DNA of 64,000 nucleotides from a gamma proteobacterium HTCC2207. GTDB taxonomy: Bacteria > Pseudomonadota > Gammaproteobacteria > Pseudomonadales > Porticoccaceae. The position numbers and the translations under genes were made by a program. This document shows, one piece after another, positions 36,063-45,558 of this stretch. Numbering within the stretch: the first letter of the stretch is position 1; the number at the start of each line of letters is the position of its first letter. Location: contig CAJJAO010000003.1 of NCBI GenBank assembly GCA_905182265.1, forward strand, positions 1 through 64,000. The letters run 5' to 3'. The notes under the pieces were generated by a model that worked only from the letters and a program-made list of their open reading frames with translations, did not search any database and was not told where the DNA came from.

Positions 36063-37523
36063 ATGGCTGAGCAATTTAAGGAACAGGGTGGTATGGCCAC
36101 TATGGACCCAAGCGCAGCTTTTCGCTGGTTATCTTCTAAGGTTATGAGCAAAGTGATCAGTCCTCAGCGGCAGATTAAGATACGTGAAAAAGTCGAAAAG
36201 AGGCGACAGCTTAGTGGCGCTAGACATGTCGTTGAGTACTTCCATCAGGTTGAAGACGGCTATAGCCATTTAGCAGCCCAGACGCTTAAGTCCCTTAGTG
36301 CCCGTTATGACATTGATCTGCAGTGCCATCTAGTGACTGGGCCTTCTGGCAATAATATTGTCGAACCTGACCTGCTTTTAAAACTTTCCCAGTACGATGC
36401 TAGCTTTATTGCTCCCCATTATGGCCTTGAGGCTCCCGACGGTAAGCAGGCTCCAGATGCTGACAGTATTCAACTGGCGGAATCGATTTTAGCTGCTGTG
36501 CTTTTGAGTGGCTCTAGTTTAAGTACCTCTAATGCAAGTGGCTCTAGTTTAAGTGCCTCTAGTTCAAGTGCCACCATGTCAGAGGGTGCCGATTTTACTT
36601 CTCTTGCGGCAGAGGTTGGTTCTGCGCTCTGGTCAGGAGATAAGGTGGCTCTTAATAATCTCGCAGAGAAGTATGGCTGTGCATCCCCTGGCCAACGTGC
36701 AGCCTTTCTTGAGGGCGGCAATGCTAGACGCGCTGAGTTAAAACACTATTCCGGGGCTATGTTTTACTACGGTGAAGAATGGTATTGGGGTGTTGATCGA
36801 CTGCACTACCTTGAGACGCGACTGGCAGAGCTAGGCGCGGATTTGAGCCCTCAAAAGCCATTACTCATGCCTCGTTTTGAGGTGGAGGTTGGCAAGCAAA
36901 AAGACAATGGCAGCCTAACCCTAGAGATTTATGCTTCATTGCGCAGCCCCTATACAGCGGTTGTTTTTGATCGGACTGTTACTTTGGCTGAGCAGACTGG
37001 GGTAAACCTTGTGGTGCGGCCAGTACTGCCTATGGTGATGCGCGGTGTGCCAGCGACCAGGGAAAAGGGCATGTATATTTTTACTGATGCGGCCCGTGAG
37101 GCCCGTAGTGCGAAGGTACCCTTTGGCAATTTTTATGACCCCATTGGGGAGCCGGCGCGGAGCTGTTATTCCCTATATCCCTGGGCCTGCGAGCAGGGCC
37201 GTGGCAATCAGTTAGTCTCCAGTTTTTTGAATTCGGCATTTATCGAGGGCATAAATATGAATAACTCTCGTGGCCTCAAAAAGGTGGTTGAAAAAGCCGG
37301 GCTCGATTGGTCTGTGGCTAAAACATTGGTGGGTCAGTCTGGTTGGCAGGAGATACTAGAGAATAATCGGCTAGCGATGTATGAGGCTGGTCTCTGGGGC
37401 GTTCCAAGTTTTAGGTTACTAAACAAACAAGGGGAGTCTGTACTGGCTCTCTGGGGTCAGGATCGATTATGGCTAGTGGCTCGTGAAATCCAGCGCCAGT
37501 TGGCCAAGGACATAAAAATATAA
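36063..37523 (+). CDS. Tandem DsbA/kappa-GST-like thioredoxin-fold protein
   Basis: A 486-residue protein with two DSBA-type domains. The C-terminal one (about 280–480) resembles 2-hydroxychromene-2-carboxylate isomerase/kappa GST: LEIYASLRSPYTAVVFDRTVTLA, RPVLPMVMRGVP, then GLWGVPSFRL with the cis-proline loop. The N-terminal one (about 58–240, VVEYFHQVEDGYSHLAAQTL) is divergent. Neither has a CxxC. Residues about 148–172 are a Ser-rich insert built by a 30-bp repeat. No signal peptide, so probably cytoplasmic. Substrate unknown. Confidence 0.8.
   Translation: MAEQFKEQGGMATMDPSAAFRWLSSKVMSKVISPQRQIKIREKVEKRRQLSGARHVVEYFHQVEDGYSHLAAQTLKSLSARYDIDLQCHLVTGPSGNNIVEPDLLLKLSQYDASFIAPHYGLEAPDGKQAPDADSIQLAESILAAVLLSGSSLSTSNASGSSLSASSSSATMSEGADFTSLAAEVGSALWSGDKVALNNLAEKYGCASPGQRAAFLEGGNARRAELKHYSGAMFYYGEEWYWGVDRLHYLETRLAELGADLSPQKPLLMPRFEVEVGKQKDNGSLTLEIYASLRSPYTAVVFDRTVTLAEQTGVNLVVRPVLPMVMRGVPATREKGMYIFTDAAREARSAKVPFGNFYDPIGEPARSCYSLYPWACEQGRGNQLVSSFLNSAFIEGINMNNSRGLKKVVEKAGLDWSVAKTLVGQSGWQEILENNRLAMYEAGLWGVPSFRLLNKQGESVLALWGQDRLWLVAREIQRQLAKDIKI
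36504..36575 (+). repeat. In-frame 30-bp Ser-rich repeat
   Basis: AGTGGCTCTAGTTTAAGT plus 12 bases occurs twice, at about 36507 and 36537, followed by a partial copy. It encodes SGSSLSTSNA and SGSSLSASSS, an insert between conserved parts of the kappa-GST-like protein. Confidence 0.8.
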
Positions 37524-37620
37524 TAAAGCCGTAGGCGGACGGATCATGAAAACGGTCATTTCAATACAGCTCTTTGTTGCACTAGTCCCGCAGCTGAGCA
37601 CTAGATTGCAGAAAATATTG

Positions 37621-37695
37621 ATATTCTCTGCTCTCTGCTCTCTGCTCTCTGCTCTTTGCTCAGGGCTTAGGGCTCTCTGCTCAGGGCTCAGCAGA
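37621..37695. repeat. CTCTCTGCT microsatellite joined to GCTCAGGGCT copies
   Basis: Four to five CTCTCTG-type heptamers (TCTGCTC) are followed by GCTCAGGGCT at 37658, GCTTAGGGCT at 37665 (overlapping) and GCTCAGGGCT at 37679. The convergent spacer 37524–37741 otherwise contains only low-complexity sequence. Confidence 0.85.
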
Positions 37696-37741
37696 TACAG
37701 CCGCTATAATTGCAGATGGGGTGCCTTGCTAAATAGGCTTA

Positions 37742-38647
37742 TTATTTCCCCAATTTGCGTGCTATAACCTGCTTGAGAATCTCTGCTGGGTCTTTGTCGA
37801 AATCGCTGGCATCGTGGCGTTCGGCAAGTTGATGATTTTCTGCCCCCCACACTCGATTGACTCGCTGTCCTCGCTTCACCGCTGGACGCTGCTGAATATC
37901 TTCAGTCCATCGAATCACATTTTTATAGATTGAGGCATCGAGAAACTCGGCGGCCTCATAGAGCTTGCCCATCACTAAAGAGCCATACCAAGCCATATTG
38001 ACCATATCTGCAATGCTGTATTCGTCACCACAGAGGTAGCGATTATCAGCCAGATGCTGGTCGAGCAGATCTAGCTGACGTTTGACTTCCATGGTGTAAC
38101 GCTCGATGGGGTATTCGAGTTTTTCTGGGGCATAGGCATAGAAATGACCAAAGCCACCACCCAAAAAAGGCACGGCGCCAATGTTCCAAAATAACCAGTT
38201 AAGGCACTCGGTACGCTGGGCATGTGTTTCTGGAATAAAGGCATTAAATTTTTCTGCCAGATAAAGCATGATCGCCCCAGACTCAAAAACCCGCGTCGGT
38301 GGGTTAGTGCTGTTGTCTACTAGCACCGGAATCTTGGAGTTGGGGTTGGCTTCAACAAAACCACTGCTAAATTGCTCGCCCTCCTGAATGTTAATTAACC
38401 AGGCGTCGTACTCGGCATCAATCATGCCAAGCTCAAGAAGTTCTTCTAGTAGCACAGTCACTTTTACTCCATTGGGTGTTCCCAGTGAGTAGAGTTGTAG
38501 CGGGTGCTTGCCAACCGGGAGCGCTTTCTCATGAGAGGCACCGGCGGTTGGTCGATTAATCGAGGCGAATTTACCGCCAACGTCTTTGTTCCAAGTCCAG
38601 ACTTTATCTGGAGAGTAGGCTGTTTTTTCGGCTGTGGTTTTACTCAT
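37742..38647 (-). CDS. yghU: YghU-type glutathione S-transferase
   Basis: A Nu-class glutathione transferase / disulfide reductase of 301 residues. The long N-terminal extension (YSPDKVWTWNKDVGGKFASINRPTAGASHEK) and HPLQLYSLGTPNGVKVTVLLEELLELG are characteristic of YghU, which binds two glutathiones and uses Thr/Asn rather than Cys. The helical domain has NIGAVPFLGGGFGHFYAYAPEKLEYPIERY. It converges with the kappa-GST-like gene and lies downstream of putA on the same strand, but 200 bp apart. Confidence 0.93.
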   Translation of the reverse strand: MSKTTAEKTAYSPDKVWTWNKDVGGKFASINRPTAGASHEKALPVGKHPLQLYSLGTPNGVKVTVLLEELLELGMIDAEYDAWLINIQEGEQFSSGFVEANPNSKIPVLVDNSTNPPTRVFESGAIMLYLAEKFNAFIPETHAQRTECLNWLFWNIGAVPFLGGGFGHFYAYAPEKLEYPIERYTMEVKRQLDLLDQHLADNRYLCGDEYSIADMVNMAWYGSLVMGKLYEAAEFLDASIYKNVIRWTEDIQQRPAVKRGQRVNRVWGAENHQLAERHDASDFDKDPAEILKQVIARKLGK

Positions 38648-38859
38648 AGTGATTCTCGTAGCTTTTTTTGTTTTTATTGGCTAATTTCGCTAATGGCGCG
38701 ATTAATTATCCTGCTAAATCTTCTCGCTAAATAGCCCACTAAATAGCAAGGTATTCACAATACAGATCCGCTTTGGTCTCGGCGGTTGCTCTTAAGCCCG
38801 AGTATTGTGCCGGAGTATTTGTGCTGGGGCTAATTATTCTACCCAGCAATGCTACTCAG

Positions 38860-41800
38860 CTACTCGGCTAAATTAAATAGCTGAGTGTTACCACCCCGGG
38901 CGACCAAATTTTCTGTGCGGGTGCGCTCGCTCAAAAACCATAACAACCAGTGATAATTAAACCCTTCGGCCGAAGTAGGCCATTCGATCAGTGGAATAAT
39001 ACTGCCAAGGCGTTCGGCCATTAGCTGCCTTAAAGCGCTGGTGTCTGTACCTGAACTATTAGTGACAATACCGGCTACATCATTATGGCCAATTAACAGG
39101 GCCATTTTATCTAGCTCGATAATCTGTAATAAGCCCTGGGCTAGGCCGGCGTTCTGGTATTGAACCTGCAAGCCATGGGTTGCAACACTATGGCTATGAT
39201 CTGCAGCAACAATCACTGGGCAGCCGCTAAGAAGAGCGCTGTTTATGACTGGCTGTACCTGTTCAATAGAATCACAGGCTCTAATAGCGACTAGCATAGG
39301 CCCACGTCCATGGAGCGATAGGCGGTTATCTTCGCCGGTGGGGCCAGGTAGTTGTAGTGGTTCAGCTAAACGTTGTCGAGCTAATTTGACCGCGTTATTG
39401 TTTAAGGCAGTGCCAGACTTTTCAATAATGGCCAGACGTTGATCTATGGTCTTTGACTGCCATTTGGCCATAGCGACCATGGCTAACGAGGGCTCATTAA
39501 CCTTGGTATTTGCCCCATTATTGATGTCGCCCATATAGGCGGTTTCTGATCCACTATCGGCACTGGTGAGCGCTGAGAAACGTAGCAGATAATTTGGCCC
39601 GCCAGCTTTTGGCCCCGTGCCTGACAAGCCACGCCCGCCAAAGGGGTTCACGCCTACTACGGCGCCCACCATATTGCGATTGATATAGGTGTTGCCAGCA
39701 ATGGTGTTGCGGAATACGGTTTCGGCAAAGGCTTCGATACGGCTATGAACACCTAGGGTTAAGCCATAGCCGGTGTTGTTGATTTGTTGAATGACATTGG
39801 GCAGCTGATCTGAGGTGTAACGAATCACATGGAGTATAGGGCCAAACACCTCTTCGGTTAGCTGGTCCAGGGAATCAAGTTCAAACACATGGGGTGCGAC
39901 AAAGCTGCCCTGTTCACAATGTTCTGGCAGCTCGACGCGGGCGACGAATTTAGCTTCTTTATTCATGCGATCTATATGCGCCTGCAATTCTTGCTGTGCG
40001 CCGCGATCAATCACTGGGCCAAGGTCGCTTGACAGTAATCTTGGGTCACCGGCCTGGATAGATTCCATAGCACCGGCGAGCATGTGCAAGGTGTTGTCGG
40101 CGATATCTGACTGGATAAATAACACACGTAAAGCAGAGCAGCGTTGGCCTGCACTTAAAAATGCTGAGGTGATTACATCGTCTACTACCTGCTCGGGCAG
40201 AGCGGTTGAATCGACAATCATGCAGTTTTGCCCGCCGGTTTCAGCGATAAACGGGATTGGCGTGCCGGGGCGGTTGGCGAGTTGCCGGTTTATGGTTTGC
40301 GCGGTATCGGTCGACCCAGTGAAGGCAATGCCAGCGACACGACTATCGGGAATTAATAGCTTACCAATCTGCGAACCACTGCCAAGCACTAGCTGCAGTG
40401 CTGCGCCGGGTACGCCTGCGGCATGGAATAAGCGAATGGCTGCTGCAGCAATGGCCGGAGTCTGGGCTGCGGGTTTGGCGATAACCGTATTGCCTGCGGC
40501 TAGGGCCGCTGCAATCTGCCCAACAAAAATAGCCAGGGGGAAATTCCAAGGGCTAATACACAGGAATACACCTTGGCCTTTATAGGTCTCTGGAGATTCG
40601 CTGTTAACAAGTCTGGCTTGCAGGGCATAGTAGCGACAGAAATCGATAGCTTCGCGAACTTCGGAGACGCCATCGTCCAATGTGCGGCCAGCTTCAACAC
40701 TAACCACGGCCATGAGTACCGCGCAGTCTCTCTCTAAGAGGTTGGCAGCCTTGTCGAGTGTATCAGCGCGGGCTTCTGCGCCCAGAGCATTCCAAGGTTT
40801 CTGAGCTTCTGAGGCTGAGGCCAGCGCCCGCTGGATATCTACGTTACCGGCTTTGCTGAAATGACCAATAAGCTGGCTGTTATCGGCTGGGTTATAGCTG
40901 GGTTGTAGCTCGCCTTGCACCTGTAAGCCGTCAATAATCGAATGTGACAGCAGGAGAGAGGAGCTGGTGTTGGCAATAGTTTTTAGCATCGCCTCTGTTT
41001 CCAAGGGTGAATCTAGGTCAATCCCTTTGGCATTGGCGCGCTGCTCGCCAGCCACTTCAAATAGCTGTGCCGGAATCGCAATTTGCCGGTGTTGGTAGGG
41101 GAACGACTCAGTGACCTGATCACGGGTGTCATCGAGCAGCTCTTCGACAGGGGTTTGGTGATCTAAAAAGCGATTTACAAAGGAGCTGTTAGCGCCATTT
41201 TCTAATAGACGACGCACCAGGTAGGGGAGCAGGTCTTTGTGATTACCAATGGGGGCATAGACCCGCACCGCTAATGATTTCTCAGGGTTCGCTTTTATTG
41301 TTTGAGACTTTAGCTGGGCATATAAAATATGACCCATGCCATGCAGCCGCTGAAATTCAAATTCACGATCGCCTGCCAGCGCCAGTATCATGGTGGCTGT
41401 GTAGGCATTGTGGGTGGCAAACTGCGGGAATATCTGTTGCTGGGCATCTAATAAAATACCGGCACACTGCTGGTAACAAAGGTCGGTGTTGGCTTTGCGG
41501 GTGAACACCGGATAGCTTTCTAGCCCAAGCTCTTGGGCATGTTTAATCTCTGCATCCCAATAGGCGCCTTTGACCAGTCGCACCATTAAGCGGCGGTTTG
41601 TTTGTTTGGCTAAACCGATCAGCCATTTGGCGGTGTCCGGGGCGCGCTTTTGGTAGGCCTGCAGAACAAAACCCAATCCTTGCCAGCCAGCTAGGTCAGA
41701 GTCTTTGGCCAAGGCTTCAAAAACATCTAGGGAGATATCCAAGCGATAGGCTTCTTCGGCATCAATAGACAGGCCGATATTGTATTGCTTGGCTTGCAGG

Positions 41801-42615
41801 CACAGCTGCTTGATGCGCGGTAGCAGTTCGTCTAGCACAAGCTGCTGCTGAGCAAAGTAATAGCGGGGGTGCAGGGCGCTGAGTTTCACGGAGATACCGT
41901 TTGCGGTGTAGACGCTTTCGCTGCTGTCGGCAGCTTTGCCAATTTCATCAATGGCATCGGCATAGGCTTTGAGGTACTGCAGTGCGTCTTGGTCGGTGCG
42001 CGCGCCTTCGCCAAGCATGTCAAAGGAAAATCTGGTGCTGTTATCGTTTTGTTTGCCGCCGCGCTTTAAGCCTTCGCTAATGCTGCGGCCCAATACATAT
42101 TGGCCACCCATGATTTTCATTGCCTGCATTACCGCAGCGCGAATAACCGGCTCGCCCATGTTGGCGGTAAGGCGTTTTAGCCAGCTGTCTGGGTGCTGGG
42201 TAATCTCATCATCAAGACTCACCAGGTGGCCGGTAAGCATCAGGCCCCAGGTGGAGGCGTTAACGAACAGAGACCCGGATTTGCCGCGATGGTTGCCCCA
42301 GTTGCCGGCTTGAATCTTTTCTGCGATCAGGCGATCGGCGGTGAGGGCGTCGGGCACTCGCAGCAAGGCTTCTGCCAAGCACATGAGTGCCACACCTTCG
42401 GCATTGGACAGGCCAAACTCAAGCAAGAATGCGTCTAAGGTTCCACTGCTGTTTTTATCGCCTCGGCAGTTGAGTACCAGCTGTCGGGCATCGCTAAGAA
42501 TCTGCTGTCTGGCTTTGCTCGACAGAGGATTACAGTGCAGTAACTGAGTGACCGACTGGTGTTCATCTTGGTGAGTGTTGTGGCGGATCTTATGACGAAT
42601 TTCGGCTTGATTCAT
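38860..42615 (-). CDS. putA: Bifunctional proline dehydrogenase / glutamate-semialdehyde dehydrogenase
   Basis: Oxidises proline to glutamate in two steps at the membrane (FAD then NAD). The proline dehydrogenase barrel covers about 90–480 (LVKGAYWDAEIKHAQELG, YAPIGNHKDLLPYLVRRLLENGANSSFVNR). The aldehyde dehydrogenase domain has catalytic Cys826 in SAGQRCSALRVL and ISPWNFPLAIFVGQIAAALAAGN. A C-terminal extra domain (about 1070–1251) is kept. The 1251-residue chain lacks the N-terminal ribbon-helix-helix DNA-binding domain of E. coli PutA. The divergent Lrp-type regulator probably supplies that control. Confidence 0.96.
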   Translation of the reverse strand: MNQAEIRHKIRHNTHQDEHQSVTQLLHCNPLSSKARQQILSDARQLVLNCRGDKNSSGTLDAFLLEFGLSNAEGVALMCLAEALLRVPDALTADRLIAEKIQAGNWGNHRGKSGSLFVNASTWGLMLTGHLVSLDDEITQHPDSWLKRLTANMGEPVIRAAVMQAMKIMGGQYVLGRSISEGLKRGGKQNDNSTRFSFDMLGEGARTDQDALQYLKAYADAIDEIGKAADSSESVYTANGISVKLSALHPRYYFAQQQLVLDELLPRIKQLCLQAKQYNIGLSIDAEEAYRLDISLDVFEALAKDSDLAGWQGLGFVLQAYQKRAPDTAKWLIGLAKQTNRRLMVRLVKGAYWDAEIKHAQELGLESYPVFTRKANTDLCYQQCAGILLDAQQQIFPQFATHNAYTATMILALAGDREFEFQRLHGMGHILYAQLKSQTIKANPEKSLAVRVYAPIGNHKDLLPYLVRRLLENGANSSFVNRFLDHQTPVEELLDDTRDQVTESFPYQHRQIAIPAQLFEVAGEQRANAKGIDLDSPLETEAMLKTIANTSSSLLLSHSIIDGLQVQGELQPSYNPADNSQLIGHFSKAGNVDIQRALASASEAQKPWNALGAEARADTLDKAANLLERDCAVLMAVVSVEAGRTLDDGVSEVREAIDFCRYYALQARLVNSESPETYKGQGVFLCISPWNFPLAIFVGQIAAALAAGNTVIAKPAAQTPAIAAAAIRLFHAAGVPGAALQLVLGSGSQIGKLLIPDSRVAGIAFTGSTDTAQTINRQLANRPGTPIPFIAETGGQNCMIVDSTALPEQVVDDVITSAFLSAGQRCSALRVLFIQSDIADNTLHMLAGAMESIQAGDPRLLSSDLGPVIDRGAQQELQAHIDRMNKEAKFVARVELPEHCEQGSFVAPHVFELDSLDQLTEEVFGPILHVIRYTSDQLPNVIQQINNTGYGLTLGVHSRIEAFAETVFRNTIAGNTYINRNMVGAVVGVNPFGGRGLSGTGPKAGGPNYLLRFSALTSADSGSETAYMGDINNGANTKVNEPSLAMVAMAKWQSKTIDQRLAIIEKSGTALNNNAVKLARQRLAEPLQLPGPTGEDNRLSLHGRGPMLVAIRACDSIEQVQPVINSALLSGCPVIVAADHSHSVATHGLQVQYQNAGLAQGLLQIIELDKMALLIGHNDVAGIVTNSSGTDTSALRQLMAERLGSIIPLIEWPTSAEGFNYHWLLWFLSERTRTENLVARGGNTQLFNLAE

Positions 42616-42668
42616 GGTACTTACCCAATTAGATTACAGGTTTTTATTATTCGGCATTATTGGCCATT

Positions 42669-42708
42669 AACTACACTATATGTCTCCATAATTAAGATAT
42701 ATGTAGTT
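42669..42708. promoter_or_regulatory. Inverted repeat between putA and its regulator
   Basis: AACTACA (42669–42675) and TGTAGTT (42702–42708), with TATATG and ATATA flanking inward, form an imperfect palindrome in the 190-bp AT-rich divergent region. Such A/T-rich dyads are typical Lrp/AsnC-family binding sites. The regulator's target is inferred from position. Confidence 0.5.
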
Positions 42709-42805
42709 TTTAATGCTGTAAAAATAGAATTAACGGAGTATTATGCTTTTAGCGAGTCGTTAAAGAATGCTTTGGTGATATTAAAACTTTCCTGATATTT
42801 AAATA

Positions 42806-43300
42806 ATGACGATATTAAATACTATGAAGACATTAAAAGACTTGGATCGAACCGACCGTAAAATTCTCAGCGTTTTGCAAAAGGAGGGTCGCATTGCCAA
42901 TGTGGATTTGGCGCGCACCGTTAATCTGACTCCCACGCCCTGTTTAGAGCGAGTAAAGCGTCTTGAAAATGAGGGTTTTATCATCGGCTATGTGGCACTA
43001 CTAGATCCCGTGAAGGCCAATGCCGCTCTATGTGCCTATATTGAGGTGCAATTAAACAGCAGCACCACTGAGTCGATTCGACGGTTTAATCAAGAGATGT
43101 TGGCGTTGGAAGAGGTGCAGGAATGCCAGATGGTCGCTGGGGGCTTTGATTATTTAATTAAAATTAGGGTGGCTGACATACAGCATTATCAGCGCTTTTT
43201 GGGAGGTAAATTGGCGGCTATCGAAGGTATTAGCCAGACCCATACCTATGTCGTGATTGAGGATGTTAAATCTGAGACGGCGATACAAATCGGGGTTTAA
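42806..43300 (+). CDS. Lrp/AsnC-family regulator (PutR-like)
   Basis: A 164-residue feast/famine regulator. The N-terminal helix-turn-helix reads LDRTDRKILSVLQKEGRIANVDLARTVNLTPTPCLERVKRLENEGFI; the C-terminal RAM domain follows (VQECQMVAGGFDYLIKIRVADIQHYQRFL). It is transcribed away from putA, the arrangement of proline-responsive PutR/BkdR regulators. Two in-frame ATGs (42806, 42824) are possible; homologues begin near MKTLKDLDR at 42824. It converges with alr, and a 13-bp repeat lies between the two stops. Confidence 0.93.
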   Translation: MTILNTMKTLKDLDRTDRKILSVLQKEGRIANVDLARTVNLTPTPCLERVKRLENEGFIIGYVALLDPVKANAALCAYIEVQLNSSTTESIRRFNQEMLALEEVQECQMVAGGFDYLIKIRVADIQHYQRFLGGKLAAIEGISQTHTYVVIEDVKSETAIQIGV

Positions 43301-43302
43301 GA

Positions 43303-43341
43303 ATAAGCCCTAGACATAAGCCCTAGACATAAACCCTAGGC
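43303..43341. repeat. 13-bp repeat built on the alr stop codon
   Basis: ATAAGCCCTAGAC occurs twice perfectly (43303–43315, 43316–43328), then ATAAACCCTAGGC (43329–43341). The third copy lies in the last codons of alr (minus strand, stop at 43323–43325). The period is exactly 13. Confidence 0.92.
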
Positions 43342-44441
43342 ACACGGCCGGGCATACGCGTCAGCAACTCATAGCCATTAGTGCCGCTGTGATGGGCAAT
43401 TTCATCCACTGGTAATTCAGGCCCCCAAAGGGTGACTGTATTTCCAATTTCAACAGTGTCCAAATGGGTCACATCAACGGTGATCATATCCATAGAGACT
43501 CTTCCCGCTAAGGGGCAGCGAACACCGTTAATCATTACCGGCGTGCCATCAGGTGCGCTGCGAGGGTAGCCATCACCGTAACCAATGGCAACTGTGGCTA
43601 TTTTGCTTTCTGCCTCTGCGCTCCAGCGGTTGTTGTAGCCCACTGTATCCCCCACTTTGATTGTGCGCACTGCGATTACTGCGGACTCTAGGGTCATAAC
43701 TGGCTTTAGTTGTTTTTGGTATTGAGCATGTTCTTCAACTGGAAGTTGGCCATTAAACGGAGAGTACCCGAACATCATATAACCAGGACGGTTCCAATCT
43801 CGGTGGGATTCCGGGCGGGCCAAAATGGCGGCTGAGTTGGCCAAGCTAAACTGTAGTGAACTATCACCTTTAATATTTTGTATCTCTTGTGTGACTTGCT
43901 CGAAGCGATTTATCTGCTCTGCGGTAAAGCCATTGTCGAGATCTTCTGCGCTGGCGAAATGTGAGGCTATCACCATCGATGTGCAGACATTGCGACTGTC
44001 TCTAAGGCGAGCAAATGCATCTGTGGCTTCATGGAGTTGAAATCCGAGCCGGTGCATGCCGGTGTCGATGCCTAACCAGACCTGAATGGGCTTGGCCAAA
44101 TTAGCCGTAACTATAGCCTCAACCTGATTATCGTTTTCAACCATTATCCAAAGATCTTGCTGGCCTGCTAATTCTACTTCGTCTGCGCTAAACGTACCTT
44201 CGAGTAATAAAATAGGGTTATTGATACCTGCTTGCCGGAGTTCGATTGCCTCCTCAATACAGGCGACACCAAAGGCTGGTGCAATATCTGCCAGAGCCTG
44301 AGCGATGGCGACGGCGCCATGGCCATAGGCGTTGGCTTTGACCATTGGCATGGTCTTGGAATGAGGTGCTAGCGCTTGGGCCGCGGCAAAGTTATGACGC
44401 AGGGCACTGAGATCAATTTTTGCTACTGAGGGTCGAGACAT
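43323..44441 (-). CDS. alr: Alanine racemase
   Basis: Interconverts L- and D-alanine. The PLP lysine is K35 in MPMVKANAYGHGAV. The family's RPGYMMFGYSPF and the catalytic-tyrosine region VGYNNRWSAEAESKIATVAIGYGDGYPR are present, and the C-terminal beta domain ends TRMPGRVPRVYV. Length 372 is normal. It is the last gene of a minus-strand run that includes a D-amino acid transaminase and D-glutamate/5-oxoproline genes, so it may be catabolic rather than wall-biosynthetic. Separated from dat by 92 bp. Confidence 0.96.
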   Translation of the reverse strand: MSRPSVAKIDLSALRHNFAAAQALAPHSKTMPMVKANAYGHGAVAIAQALADIAPAFGVACIEEAIELRQAGINNPILLLEGTFSADEVELAGQQDLWIMVENDNQVEAIVTANLAKPIQVWLGIDTGMHRLGFQLHEATDAFARLRDSRNVCTSMVIASHFASAEDLDNGFTAEQINRFEQVTQEIQNIKGDSSLQFSLANSAAILARPESHRDWNRPGYMMFGYSPFNGQLPVEEHAQYQKQLKPVMTLESAVIAVRTIKVGDTVGYNNRWSAEAESKIATVAIGYGDGYPRSAPDGTPVMINGVRCPLAGRVSMDMITVDVTHLDTVEIGNTVTLWGPELPVDEIAHHSGTNGYELLTRMPGRVPRVYV

Positions 44442-44533
44442 AGCCGCTTTTTACCTAATTGCTTTTTAATTTACTTCCATTTACTTCAATTCAATTTAGT
44501 CTATTTTATTTCACTATATTTTAATTTTAGACT

Positions 44534-45391
44534 TCAGTAATCATGTTTGCCGGCGCTATACAGGGTTTGTGCCGCCAGCCACATTGGGCCAACCGCGCCA
44601 TCACCAACGGGTATGTCGTCAATTTGGACAACCGGTGCAATTTCTTTTGATGAACTGGTGATCCAGACTTCATCGGCACTGCGCACTTCATCCATAGTGA
44701 CAGTACGTTCCTCTATGGAAATAGTGCCATCTCGACGCAGAACATCAAGCACGATATGGCGTGTGATGCCGGGCAGCAACTGGTTATCCAGTACTGGGGT
44801 AATCACTTTATTATCTTTAACAATAAAAACGTTGCAGGCACTGGCTTCGGTCAATTCGTTGTCGGCATTAAAGAGTATTGTTTCGCCATGGCCTTTTTCA
44901 TACCCCTGCTGAAAATGCAGCACATTACCTAGTAGGGCTGTCGATTTGATATGGCAGCGATCCCAGCGTAAGTCCTGAGTGGACGACACCTTATAGGGCC
45001 TTGCCAACGCTATATCGGCAACCGGTGCGGGAGCAATATCAAAGGCAAAGGCAAACACCGTAGGTGTAACTGCTTCTGGGAAACCATGGAAACGTTTATT
45101 GTCGGCACCACGACTCACGTGGAGATAAAGACCTAAATTACCCGCACCATTTTCGTCGATTAGGCGCTTACATAGATCTGCCCAATGCTGCTCGGACCAG
45201 TCGAGTTTAATACCAATCGCATCGAGTCCGTTTTGCATTCGAGCTATATGAGGTGCAAAGCCAACCATTTTCCCTGCATAGGACGGTACAACTTCGTAGA
45301 TACCGTCGCCAAACAAAAAGCCTCTATCCATAGGGGATATACGGGCTTCCTCGAGCGGTAAATAATGGCCATCTAAAAACGCAATACTCAT
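44534..45391 (-). CDS. dat: D-amino acid aminotransferase (D-alanine transaminase)
   Basis: A class-IV PLP aminotransferase of 285 residues that exchanges amino groups between D-alanine, D-glutamate and their keto acids. MSIAFLDGHYLPLEEARISPMDRGFLFGDGIYEVV is the D-transaminase start. The PLP lysine is K149 in CHIKSTALLGNVL. ETILFNADNELTEASACNVF and the LLPGITRHIVLDVLR loop fit the family. Branched-chain aminotransferase and aminodeoxychorismate lyase are relatives, but the alr neighbour and RCHIKS motif favour D-specificity. Confidence 0.9.
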   Translation of the reverse strand: MSIAFLDGHYLPLEEARISPMDRGFLFGDGIYEVVPSYAGKMVGFAPHIARMQNGLDAIGIKLDWSEQHWADLCKRLIDENGAGNLGLYLHVSRGADNKRFHGFPEAVTPTVFAFAFDIAPAPVADIALARPYKVSSTQDLRWDRCHIKSTALLGNVLHFQQGYEKGHGETILFNADNELTEASACNVFIVKDNKVITPVLDNQLLPGITRHIVLDVLRRDGTISIEERTVTMDEVRSADEVWITSSSKEIAPVVQIDDIPVGDGAVGPMWLAAQTLYSAGKHDY

Positions 45392-45558
45392 ATCCTAGCC
45401 TTAATTATGTTTGTTCGGTAATACCTGATTGTATGGGTAAAAATGTTAGCAGCGTGCTATTTAGAGCGCAAAGCGGATTGACCTAAAGTTCCACTTCATT
45501 GCGCTTACTTTAGCAATAAATCTTGCCAGTAAGGCTATTTGCAATAAAATTTTCGGTA

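Noticed and set aside
37546..37767. 73-codon ORF with Leu/Cys/Ser repeats
   Set aside because: Produced by the TCTCTGC microsatellite; no ribosome site, no domain, overlaps the yghU end.
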